Below, piece after piece: positions 32,837 through 45,435 of a stretch of 64,000 nt of DNA. The position numbers were made by a program, and so were the translations under genes. Position 1 is the first letter of the stretch, and the number at the start of each line of letters is the position of its first letter. This stretch comes from Ustulina deusta (taxonomy: Eukaryota; Ascomycota; Sordariomycetes; Xylariales; Xylariaceae), in contig JAJNNX010000058.1 in assembly GCA_023159155.1 (NCBI GenBank), positions 306,433-370,432 of the forward strand. Reading direction: 5' to 3'. Below the pieces are notes generated by a model that made no database searches, had not been told where the DNA came from, and saw only the letters and a list, made by a program, of their open reading frames with translations.

Positions 32837-35800
32837 AACTTTTTAAATTATTAAGTTTTTATTTTTAAACTATAATAACTAATTTAAACTATAACTAATT
32901 AGTTATTTATTTTTTTTGAATCCTTATTACTAAACTTTTTTAATTTTTATATTTATTTTTAATAATTTAATTTTTTGTTTTTTTTATACACTTAGCGTTT
33001 TTTAAACAATTTTTTAATCTTTAAATTTTTTAATATTTGTTTAATTAACTATATATATTTACAAATTATATTTTTTCAAGAACTCCTACCTAATAAAAAA
33101 GTTTAGTATAAAACAACTTTTTATACTACTATATATATTATTTTTTCAAAATATAAAAAAAATCTATTAGTAAGCAAATTTTTTATAAATTATAACTTAA
33201 GCTTTTTTGCTATTAAAAAAAAATTAGTATTACTTACTAAAATTAAATATATTAAAATATTTATATTTTTAACTAAATTTTTTAAACTTAAGTATAGCTA
33301 CTAAAGTACTTTTTAATTAACTTTATATTAATTTTTTAAGTAATCTAACAATTATTATTTTTTTATAAATAAACTAAAAAATAAAAATATTTATTATAAA
33401 AAAATCTAACTTAATTTAAAAAAAATCTATAAAATATACTTTATATATTTATATTATTACTTATTAACTAATTAGCTTTATAAAATAAAATAATTACTAA
33501 TTATTTTTTTATTTTAAATAATATTAATTAAAAAAAAAGCTTTGTTTTAATAACTATAATTCTAATATATAATTCTATTTTTTTAATAATATTTAAGCAA
33601 TCTTTTATAATTTTAATACTTACTACTAAGTTATTAAGTATTAATTTTTAGCTACTAAATTATAAATTTTTTTAAAAAATACTTAAATATTTAAAAAGTA
33701 ATACTATATAAATAATATATACTAAACTATAGCTTTACTAATTATTTTAAATATATATAAAAAAGCTATATATATAAAACAAAAAAAACATATTAAAAAA
33801 TAGCTTTAAAATCTATTAACTAATAATATTTTTAAAAGTTTGCATTTAATAATCGTAAACAAATTATTAATATTTTTTATTTTGCTTAAAAACCAAATTA
33901 ATAAAATAAACAGTTTATTTTTATTTATTAATAACTATAACAAAAAAATAATTTAATTAATTACTACTTGTTTTAAAAAGTTTAAGCTTATTAAATATTA
34001 TTTATTTAATTTTAAAAATTAATATAATTATAATTATTTTTTTATTAAATTTTATAAATTAAACTATAAAATAATCAAATAATCTAAATAATTATTTATA
34101 AACTATTTTTATATTTAGCCTATAGAGCTAAATAGTAAATTATATCTTAATATTTATAGCATTAGCCCAAGTATATTATTTCTATCTAATTATTATATTA
34201 ATAATTTAGCTACTAAAACTATTAATTATTTAAATATTTTTAAAAAAAAAAAAAAAAATAATTATTTTTTAAAAAATTTATTATTTATATATTAATAATT
34301 GTTATAAAAAAGCGTATTAATAACAATCCTAATTTTATTAGCTGCTAAACATTACAATAATAAAAAAATATTTTTATATTTTAAGTTATATTAACTATAT
34401 ATTTTTGTAATTAAATCTTATAAATACTTATAATACTTTAGGTAAAATTTTATAAATTAAAAATTAATAAATAAAATAATTAGTTAAAAAATTAACTAAT
34501 TTTATTAAAAAATTAGCTAAACTAGCTAAATTAATTAAATCTATAACTAGAAATTTAAAACTAGCTTTTTTATATAAACTATAATATAATTTTTGTAATA
34601 TTTTAATAAATTATTTTATATATTTTTATTTAAATTGTAAGGTTTTTTGTTTATAATATTTATTATTTTTTTTTAAAGTTTTAGCTTATAAAAAGCTAAA
34701 AGTATATAAGTTCTATAGAAATAACTATAGCGCTAGTTATTATTTTATTAAATACTAAAAATTAATATTATAAACTTAGGTCTAAGCAAATAACTATTAA
34801 ATAATAATTTTTAAATATAGTTAAAAATAATAAAAACTTTTTAATAAATATTAATTATTATATTATTATTAATAAAATTTATAATATATAATATTTTTTG
34901 TTTAATATTATATATTATAATAAACTAATAATTAAAAATATGCTTAGCTTTAGTTGCTTTAATTACTCCGAATATTATAAAACTAATAGATTTATTTTGC
35001 TTTTTAAAAAATTAAAAAATAAAGTAGTTCTTATTAAAGCTTTTATTTCGAGCTTAAAAAAATATTTATATAAAAATACTTTTAAATACTACCTATAGTT
35101 CAAAATAACCGATTGTTATAATAATTAATATATTAATTTCTAATATATTTAGCTACTAATACTATTATATTTTCTAAAATATATTAATTAATCTAAGTTT
35201 AAACAAGTTATAAAAAGCTTAAGTTATAATATTTAAAAAAGTTTTACAATTATATAAAATATTTTTATATTTTTAGCAAAAATAAAATAATAGTTCTTTA
35301 TTATAATAACTTATATATAGCAGTTTACTTAGTAATATATATTATACTAGTTTAAATAGCATAATAGCAATAATATTATTAAAAAAAGTATATATATTTC
35401 CTAGATCTTTTTAATAATACTTTAAATAAGTTAATTAAAACATTTTAGATATAATAATTTAAAATAATAATGCTAAAATAAACTAATTATATAATAGCTT
35501 TAATATTAAAGCAAAATATTAGTTTTATTTATTAATAATCAAAAGTATAAATAAAATATAATAAATATATAATCTATATATTAATAAATAAGGTCTAAAA
35601 ATTAATAATATAAAGTATATTAATTAGAAAATAAATAGTTAAAAGCTAAATATAAGGTCTACCAAGCTAGTATAAGTCTAGTTAGTCTATATTATTTTTT
35701 TATAAAAGCTTTATTAGTTCTTTTTTAATATAAGTTATTATTAAGAAAAAGTGCTAATTAAAGCTTTTTTATTTATATTACTTTATAAAAAATAATATTT

Positions 35801-37775
35801 ATTAGTTTTATATAAATTAGCTGTTTTTTTTTAACTTACTTACTTATTTTTCTATATAAACTATATTTATACTTATACTTTTTTATATTTTTAACTCTAT
35901 TTATTTAATTTATAATAATTAATTTATATATAATATATTATAATATATATTTTTATTTTTTATTATTTTTTATAATATTTAGTAATTAGTTGTTTTAAAA
36001 CAAAAAATATATACTAGCTTTTTTTAGTTATTTTTGTTTATTATATAATTATTATTTTTATATTAGCTATATTAAATATTATATAAATATATTTATGTTT
36101 AATTAGATTGCTAACAAGCAATTAAAGCTTTAAGCTTTAATTGCTTTATAAATTAATCTAAAAATTTAAATAATTAAAAAAAAAACAAATATTATTAATC
36201 AAAATATATTTAAAATTTTTATATTAATTAACTTGCTATTATATATATTAAATCTTATATATTATTTTTAGCTATATTACTTTACTACTAATAAGCTTAA
36301 TGTTTAATTAAATTTTTTTTTTAAAAATAAAAACCTTTTATTTTAAATTAGCTTATATAATTCTAATTTTTTATTATAATTAATCAAAAAAAAACTAAGT
36401 TATAAAAAAAGCTTTAGTAATTAAATATTAATTAAAACAATATATATTAAAGCTAATAAATATTTTAATTAAGCTAATTAGTATATAAGTTATATTTTTA
36501 AAATAATTATTATACTATTTTTTTTATTACTTAATACTAAATTATAATATATTATATATTTTTAGTTAAAATTTAATATAGCTTTAATAATTTTAATTAT
36601 ATTTTTTTTTAAATATATATTTTTTTAAAGTTATAGTTTTAAAACATATAGTATTATTAAAAAACTTTAGTAAACTAATAAAACTATATATTATCTAAAA
36701 AAAAACTTTTAAGCATAATTAAAATAAATATTATAACTTTTTTAATTAATATAAATAAATAAGCTTTATATTTTTTTTTAATTTTTATATATAACTAATA
36801 AAAATATTTAATAATAATTACTAAATTTATTATTATTTTATTATTAAAGCTTTAAATAGTTATACTACTAGTTAATATATATGCTAGAATATTTATTTTT
36901 TATTTTTTATAATATTTAATAATAAAGCTATATTTAAAATAATTATAATATTTACTAGCAAACTTATATTTTTTTATATTAAGCTATACTATAATAGCTT
37001 ATTTAGCAAATATTTTTTTATAATGCTTGATTGTTTAGTATAAGTAATAGTACTTACTATTTAATTAACTAGGATTTTTAATCCTATTTTTTGCTAGTTA
37101 TATATCTATTAATTCTAAAAATCTAAAAATAATAATTGCTTTAAAATATAGCTATTTTTTAAATATAAATTAATAAATCTTTTATAGTCTAGTATTTATA
37201 ACAATTATATTTATTTAATTAGCTAGTTAAACTATAAGTATTATATAAGCAATATTAAATATGCTTATTTATATATTGTAGCAACCTAAAAAAATAAAAA
37301 TAAAAATTTAAATAAATAAAATAGCTAAAAAAAGTTTTTAATTTAAACTAATTAAATAGAAATTATTATATATTATTTTATATATTTTTTGGTTAATCTG
37401 CTTATAAAGCAGTAGTAAAGTTGCTATTTTAAAGCAAGTTCTTAAAAATAAAAAAATAACGCAAAAATAATAAAAAAAAACAAAAATATAAGTAGCAAGT
37501 ATTGCTTTATAATAAATCTAAGCTAATTAAAATAATATTATTATAGTACGTAGTACTAGATCTATAAACTTTAGTTATGTTTATTTTTTTAATTTTTAAA
37601 TTTAAAAAATATTGCTTATTAATTAATAAACTTTTTTTTAATTATAAATTATTAAAGTTTAAATATTTAGTTTTTAAGCTTATTTTAATTAAAATCTTAA
37701 TTTAATATAATAAAGTTTTATTATTAATAATTTTTTAATTTCTTTTAATTATTTTGTTTATATTTTAATATTTTT

Positions 37776-37972
37776 AGCCTATTTAAGCTATATTATAGTT
37801 TATTTAAGCTATATTTTAGCTATATCTAGCTATATTTTAGGTTATATCTAAATATATTTAAACTTATTTAAGCTATATTCTAGCTATATTTAGTTATATT
37901 TTAAGTTTTGTTTAGTTTTTGTTTGGTTATATTATAGTTTTAATTAGAGTTATTCTAGTTATATTTATATTT
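37776..37972. repeat. Imperfect tandem array of AGCTATATT-type units
   Basis: A run of related units (agctatattntag and variants such as gttatatct) repeated about ten times inside the large LTR element. It may reflect an older GC-richer minisatellite after mutation. Confidence 0.4.
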
Positions 37973-38247
37973 TTTTTATAGTAGTTGTTCTTTAGTAAAC
38001 TTATTATTTATTTATTAGTAATAAAATTAAGTAGTTTTTAATATTTAGTTTTATTTTTAATAAATAGTTATAAGCTATTTAATATATAAGTTTTTATTTT
38101 TATATATTTTTTTAGCTTTTTTATTTTATATTTTATATTTTTTTTTTTAAATGCTATAAAAAATAAGCTTTTTTATTTATATAGAAGTTTAGCGCTTTAA
38201 AATTTATTATTATTTAATAGAATATCAAACATAAAAATAAGGTTTTT

Positions 38248-38490
38248 TGTTATAGGCAAGGCTAGCCTTAAGAGCTTTGCTAATTAATAGAAGTTCCAAA
38301 CTTTTGCTAGAACTTACAGAACTCCTTACAGAAGTACGTTAAAAAAGTGCGTTGGAATTCCGCGCTAGCAGTACATTAATAGTTATATAGCTACAAAGAT
38401 TTTGTTTTTGCAAAGTTTTTTTTTTTTTTTTTTTTTTTTAAGTTAATTAATAAATAATATTTCCTAGTTATTTAGCTAAATCTTTTTATA
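38248..38490 (+). repeat. 5' LTR of the nested Gypsy-type element
   Basis: 243 bp, starting TGTTATAGGCAAGG. It includes the shared segment cgctagcagtacattaatag and a long T run at about 38416-38439. Confidence 0.85.
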
Positions 38491-39630
38491 TATTAATTAA
38501 CTTTGCTTTTTCCGAACAGTATTAGCGTAATTTATTAGCTATATAGCACTAGAAAAGTTATAAAAAACTTTATAAAAAAGCTACTTTTTTAATAAGCAGC
38601 TTTTAAAAAATTTAATAACTAAATATTTTAAATTATTAAATAAAAACTAAATAAGTAGCTCGGTATTATAAACAACTCAATTATTTTTATTTTTATATAA
38701 ATATAAAAAGATCTAATAGGCTATATTAACTATTTTGTTACAAAAACTAAACAGTTTTATAATAACTTTTTTTTTAATAATAAGTTATAAATTCTAATAA
38801 ACTTTATAATAAACTTAGCGCTAACAATTTTAAAAGCAGCTCTTACTTAAAAAATACCTAACAAAAAAATTACTTGTTTTATTAATAAACTTTTTATTAA
38901 TAACTTTAAAAAAAAAACTTTTTTAATAGCTTAAAAAGTTTACTAGTTTTTATATAAAGTTTTTTATATAAAAAATAGCTATAAAATATAAGCTAATTTA
39001 AAATACTAAGTTTATTAAAAAAAATATTAACAAGTTTTATACTATTAATAAAATATTTAATAGCTTTATAAAAATAGATATATAGCTATTTTTTATTATA
39101 AAAAAACGTACTAATATATAAAACCTTACTAAATTTATAATATATTTTTATAAGTATTACTTTAATATTAACTAAATAAAAAAATTAATTTAAAACTTGC
39201 TTTTTTTTAAGCAAAACTTAAAAATATTTTTTATGTTTTTTTTAAAATAAAAAAGAACTTTTATTTATATAAATAATACTTTTTAAAACAATACTATAAA
39301 GTTTACTATTTTAAAAAGAACTATTAATGCTTAACTAATAAACAAACTAATTTTATATAATTTACTATTAGATTATACTAAATAAATATATAATATAATA
39401 ACTATAATAAGTTATTTAAAGAAGTATAGCTTTTATTATTTTTTAATTAAAAAATAAATAATAAGTTTTTATTAAAACAACTACTTTTTTTATTATTATT
39501 TATAACAAATATATAAAAAAATATAAAAATAATAAAAATAAGAGCTACTAACTTTTTTTTTGTTTAAAACAAACCTAAAGCTTAATAAATAGCAAACAAA
39601 AAAATAAATAAATAAAAAGCAAATAAGCAA

Positions 39631-39672
39631 TACTTGCAATATAAAAAAGGCGGCCATTTTATTGCTAAGTGT
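39631..39672 (+). pseudogene. Relic of a gag CCHC zinc knuckle with both first cysteines mutated
   Basis: The reading YLQYKKGGHFIAKCP fits the CX2CX4HX4C nucleocapsid knuckle if the two Tyr codons (TAC at 39631 and TAT at 39640) derive from Cys codons TGC and TGT by G-to-A change after T. His at 39655 and the last Cys at 39670 are intact. It lies about 1.1 kb inside the left LTR, where gag is expected. Confidence 0.7.
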
Positions 39673-40659
39673 CCGTTTGCTCCTGCTTAATAACTTATAA
39701 AAACTAGAAGCGGAATAAGAGCTGCTAGTATAGCAGCAAAACAGAATATAGAAACAAAAAATAATAAAAACTTAAAAAATAAATAGTTTTTATTTTTAGT
39801 TACTAGTAAAAATATATAAAAAATTTAATTTTTATAAGCTTAGTAGTAAAGTTAGAATAGCTAATAAATAGTTTATTTTTTATTATAAACTTTATTTGCA
39901 ATAAAATATTAATTATTAAAATAATAATTAATTAAAGTTATAAGTATATAGCTATAATAAATAATTTTTTAGCTTAATATTTATAATTATTGCATATTTT
40001 TATTAGCCCGAAAAGGCTAAAAAAAGTAGTAATAAAACAAAAAGTTATTAATAAAATAATATATATTAAATTTAATATTAATAAGTTTTAATAAAAAATA
40101 CTAATATATATAGTTTTTTATTTAAAGTATAATATTATTTTAAAAAAACTATAAATAGAATAATTAAAAATAATTTATATTGCTTATAAATATATAATTA
40201 ATATAAAATAAGCTAGAAATTTTAAAGTATAAAAAACTAGATTTACTTTATAAATTAAAAGCATTAAAAAAATATATAATATATACTAACTTAATAAAAT
40301 AGTTTTTATTACAGAAATAAAAAGGCTATAATATACTAAAATAGCTAATATTTTAATATTTGCTATTATATTAATAAATATTATAAAAGCTCTAGTACTA
40401 AAAGACCTAACTTTACTATTATTTTAATTGCTAGAAAAATTAAAAAATTAGGCCCTATTGTTTAATAAAGCAGCAAAAAACAAACTTTTTTTATATTATA
40501 AAAGAGCTAATTATAAAATATTACTTTTATAAACTTTTAAAAGAACGGACCTTTAAGTATTATAAAAGCTTTTTTATAAAATATTACAAAATAAACTAGT
40601 AATATTAAAAAAAATACTAATAAAGCTACTAAATAAAAGTTATATTAAAGCTAATAGTT

Positions 40660-40870
40660 TATTTGCAAGCGTTCCTGTTCTTTTTGCAAAAAAACTAAAA
40701 AAAGGGTTATATTTTTATATTAATTATAAAGCATTTAATACTATAACCCAAGCAAACAAATATTTTTTTTTTTTATTAAAAAAATACTAGCAAATTTTTT
40801 AAAGCTTATTAGTTTATAAAACTTAATATTTAAGTAGTTTTTTATAAGCTACGTATTAAAAAAAAAAATA
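40660..40870 (+). pseudogene. Relic of Gypsy reverse transcriptase
   Basis: One frame reads PVLFAKK and then GLYFYINYKAFN followed by TIT. This aligns with the Gypsy polymerase block PVLFVKK...GLRFCVDYRALN..IT with Arg, Cys, Asp and Leu codons altered as RIP predicts. Stops follow within a few dozen codons. It is not functional. Confidence 0.75.
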
Positions 40871-43800
40871 AGTAAAAAATAGCTTTTTATATAAAGTTTA
40901 GTTTGTTTAAATAATTAGTAACTTTTTTTAAACTATTTAGCGCTTCTATTATATTTTAGCGCTATATAAATGTTATTTTATACTTATATTTAAATATTTT
41001 TGCTTTTATATATATAAACAATGTTCTAGTATAATTAAACAAATTAAAAAAAAACTATTTAAAAAAAAAAAATAAATCCTAAACGCTTTATAAGCTATAA
41101 GTTTATATTTTAATATTAATAAGTATAAATTTAAAATAATTATAACGAAATATTTAAGATTTATTATTAAAGCTAGAATAAAAATATAAATAAACTTTAA
41201 AAAAATAAAAGCTATTTATAAATAAAAAACTTTTAAGTTGCTTAAAAGCATAAAAAACTTTTTAAGTTTTGTAAACTTTTATAAATAATTTATACTAAAA
41301 TATATTAATATTATAGTACTGCTTATAGCTTTAATTAAAAAAAAGACCTTATTTTGCTAAAAAAACATAAAAAATACTGCTTTTAAGCAGCTTAAGTTAT
41401 TTTTTATATTAAAACTAGTTCTTGCTTAATTTAATTTAAGCAAACTTATAATACTAAAAATAAATTATTTTAAAGTAGTTTATAGTAGTTATTTTTTTTA
41501 ATATAACAAGTATAAACTTTTTTATTTAATAATATATTTTTTATAAAAGTTTTTATTTATAAAAAACAATTATAAAATTTATAATAAAAAGCTTTTAGTA
41601 ATTATAAGCTATATAAATATATAGAGTAGTAAGCTATAGAGCTTTAAAAAAGTATTTTTAGTACTTTTAGATTATAAAAACCTAAAATATTTTATAATGT
41701 TAAAAAAGCTTTTAAAAAAATAAGTTAGGTAAGCCAAGTTTTTAGCTAATTTTAAATTTATATTTATTTATAGAGCAGAAGCAAATAGTGCCTAGCTAGA
41801 TGCCTTATTATAAAAAAAGCAAAACTTGTTTTTAAAAACAAATAAACAACTTATTAAAAAAAAATTTGTATTATTTTGCTAGAAATAAATAGTTTTTAAG
41901 CTATATAGCAATATAAAAATAAGCTTATTAAAGGCCCAAAAAAATAAACTATTTTTAAAATACTAGGTTTTTATATATAAAGATTTCTAATAAGTTTAAA
42001 ATATTACGCTAGATTATATTTTTAGCTACTAGTTAGTAATTAAAGCTATAAGAAATAATAAATAAAAGTTTTTACTAAATATAAAAATAAATAAAAAATC
42101 TTTAAATATTAATATTTTAGAATACAAAATTAAAGCAAATAATATTTTGTAATATTAAAGTTATATATAAGTACTAAACTAGGAGCTATTTTAAACTAGC
42201 TTAATTTAAAATTATTATAATTTAATATTAATAAAATATTTAAAAAAAATAAAACTATAGCAATTCTAGCTAGGAGCTATTTTTAGCTAAGTATATATTA
42301 GATAGTATATTATTTTATTAATAATTGCAATATATGCAACAAAAAAACTATTTAAAAATATAAAAAACAAAGTTTTTTTAAGCTATTTTTAGTTCTAAAA
42401 CCGTTCTAAAGCAAGCTATTTATAAATTTTATAATAAATTTCTTTATAACAAAAAATAATAACTTATTTTTTATTATAATAATTATTAATAAATTAAACA
42501 AAATAGTTATTATTAAAGCTATATAATTAATAAATATAAAAATATATATTAAGCAGTTTATATACTATTTTTAGTGCTTTTATAGATTTTTAAAAACAAT
42601 TATTAGTAATAAAGGGACAAATTAAATAAAAAGCTTTTAGTAACATTTTTATAAACTAGTTAAAATAAAACAAAAATTAAATATTGCTTATTTTTATATA
42701 TTTATTACTTATATATAACTAGATTAAAAAGTACTACTATTAGATATAATACTAATAATTAATAATAAGAACTTTTTTATAATAAAACTAAGTTTATTTT
42801 TTATTTAATATAGATATTATATAGACCCGATCGAGCTAGTAATTTGCTTGTTTATATTAGCTAAAAAACTAAAAATATTAGTTAAAATATTTGTTTAATA
42901 ATTAAAAAACACTTAAAAGTTTGTTTAAGTTGCTATAGCTATAGTATAATAATATATAAAAAAAATAGCTAATAATAAGCATAGTTCTATAGATTGTTTT
43001 AAAAAAAAAAATTAAATATAGCTAAACTTAAAAAATATTATTATAAACTAACTTTTTTAAAAACTAGTATAGCTCTACTCTAAATATAAAATAACTGAAG
43101 TTATAAATTTTTATATAATAGAGCTAGATATTTTTAAAAAAATATATAACTGTTTTTATATTAATTTTTTATAATAAGCAGCTATAAATCTTTTTTTATT
43201 ATAGATTAATTTAGATATATAACTATTAGTAGTATTACTTAAAAATAATAAATTTTAAGCAAAAAGTATTCTATAAAAAAAAAATAAACAAAAAAAAAAC
43301 TAAAGTAGGTTTATTTATTGCAAAGTTAGAGTTAAGTAGGCCAGTTATTAGTAATTTATATAAAAACTTTTTAATAATTTTGCTAATACTGCAGTTTTAA
43401 AGTAGTTTAAAGCTAAATATAAAAATATTTATATATATAAAAGCTTTATTGCTAAAAAGAAAAACTAATAAAAACAAACTAGCTAATAAGCTAGTATAGT
43501 TTATATATTAGGAATTATATATATTTTTTTTTATTACTAATATTATAAGTTATTACGGGCTAAAAAACAGAAATCAAGTACGCAAAGAACTAAAAGAAAG
43601 CTTACCGAGGGCATTTATATTAATTTTTAGCTTAGCTACATTATAAAACTAGTACTAAGCAGCTATAAAACTGCTAGATTTTTATATTATTTTTATTTTT
43701 ATTACTAGCCCTATTTATTTTATTAAAATATAGCTATTTATAAGCAAAGCTTAAAGCGCTACTAGATTATTTTTTAGTAAATATATAAGCAAAAAGATTA

Positions 43801-45020
43801 AGCTTATTAATAAATATTAAACTGCTAAAGCCCAAAAATAAATATTTTATATAAATACTTATTATATATTTAATAATGCTTAAATAATTATTAATAATTA
43901 TAAAGCTATTAATAAACTGTTTTATATTTAAAACATAATGTTTAATAGTTATTATATTATATTTAATAATTATAATTATATATTTAAGAACTACTAAATA
44001 TATTTAATTATTTATTTAATATTTATTAATAAATAAATAGTTATAACTAAACAAAAAAATAACTAGTATATTTAAGAAAGTTTTTTTTTAATATTAAAAA
44101 AAGTTAGCAATTAATTTATATTTAACGTACAGATTAAAAATAGTTTACTAAACAACCAGCTTTAAAACTAGCAGCTTTTTATTTTTTAATATTTATTATT
44201 ATAAGTTAGTAAACATTAAACTATTTATAAACAAAAAAAAAATGCTTAATTATTAATATTTTAATAATTATAAATATAAGTACTATTAAATAAGCGCTTA
44301 AACATAATAACTATTTTAAATATACAAACTAGCTACATATAAATAAAAAAGTTAGCAATTATAAGCAACAAAAAAATAATAAGCAAGTAATTAATTTATA
44401 ATACTATATAAATAATTAAAGTTTTTACTTAAGCTAGTATAGCGCTTATATTGCTTATTAGTTTTTAAATAATAAATTAATAAAATATAAATATATATTA
44501 AGCTTAAAAATAACTAATTTTATATATTTATATAAAAATAATAAAAATGTTTTATAAGCTAGCTAATATATTAAATTATTTATTAATAAATAAAAAGCAA
44601 AAAAAAAATAATATTTTGTTTATTTTAAAATATAAAAACGCGCAAATATTAAATATATTATAAATAAAAGTTATATGTTTGTTCTAAAGCAAAAACAATA
44701 TATTTATAGTTAATAAGTAATAAAAAAACAAAAAAACAAAAAAATAAAAGCTAAGCTAGCTACTAAATATATATAAGTTGTTTTATACTAAATAAATAAT
44801 AAAAACAAATATATAACAAATATACTATTTTTTGTAATAAAGCAAAAAAAAAACATTTAATAAAAAAAAAAAAAAGCTATTTACTAATTAATATTATTAC
44901 TAAAAAAAAAAAAAAAAAAAAAAAAAAATTAAAAAAGCTAAAAAAGTTTATATAGATTTAATTAAAGCAATAAGCAATAGCAATAAATAAATTAGTATAT
45001 ATTAATAATATATTAGCTAA

Positions 45021-45100
45021 ATAAATATATATATTATTTAAAAAATATATATATTACTTAAAAAATATATATATTATTTAAAAAGTATATATATTGTTTA
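45021..45100. repeat. 20-bp tandem repeat, four units
   Basis: Four head-to-tail copies of aaaaatatatatattattta with one to three differences each, about 90 bp before the 3' LTR of the nested element. Confidence 0.7.
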
Positions 45101-45173
45101 AAAAAAACATATTTTTTTTGCTTGTTAATTATTGCTTATACGCTATATATTATTTATTTTGTAGCCCCTAAAC

Positions 45174-45192
45174 CAAAAAAAGAAAAAAATAA
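45174..45192 (+). other. Candidate polypurine tract
   Basis: An A/G-only run apart from one T (aaaaaaagaaaaaaataa) touches the first base of the 3' LTR, the usual position of the plus-strand priming site in LTR retrotransposons. Confidence 0.5.
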
Positions 45193-45435
45193 TATTATAA
45201 GCAAAACTAGCTTTAAAAGCTTTACTAATTAATAAAAGTTCTAAACTTCCGCTGGAACTTACAGAACTTTTTACGGAAGTACGTTAAAAAAATGCATCGG
45301 AACTCCGTGCTAGCAGTACATTAATAGCTATATAGCTACGAAAACTTTGCTTTTGTAAAGTTTTTTTTTTTTTTTTTTTTTTTTAAATTAGTTAATAAAT
45401 AATATTTTCTGGCTATTCGGCTAAATCTTTTTATA
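45193..45435 (+). repeat. 3' LTR of the nested Gypsy-type element
   Basis: 243 bp, starting TATTATAAGC. It keeps some GC that the 5' copy has lost (for example ccgctggaacttacagaac and ggctattcggctaaatc), and has lost other GC that the 5' copy kept. Confidence 0.85.

Larger units (their letters stand above)
38248..45435 (+). mobile_element. RIP-degraded Gypsy-type LTR retrotransposon nested in the 20-kb element
   Basis: Two direct LTRs of exactly 243 bp each (38248-38490 and 45193-45435) bound a 7,188-bp element. TTTTT lies before the left and after the right LTR, a possible 5-bp target duplication, although poly-T makes this weak. The left LTR begins TGTTATAGGC; the right begins TATTATAAGC, its RIP derivative. 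A purine-rich tract sits directly before the right LTR, which sets the plus orientation. The gag zinc knuckle and reverse transcriptase relics lie in the expected order on the plus strand. All frames are broken, so the element is inactive. Confidence 0.85.

Noticed and set aside
34898..35098. 66-codon frame in the AT-rich block
   Set aside because: Lys/Asn/Ile/Leu/Phe-rich product of base composition; no family features and surrounded by mutated transposon DNA.
45021..45100. Regular repeats as a possible CRISPR-like array
   Set aside because: Head-to-tail 20-bp units without spacers in a eukaryotic AT-rich region; a plain tandem repeat.
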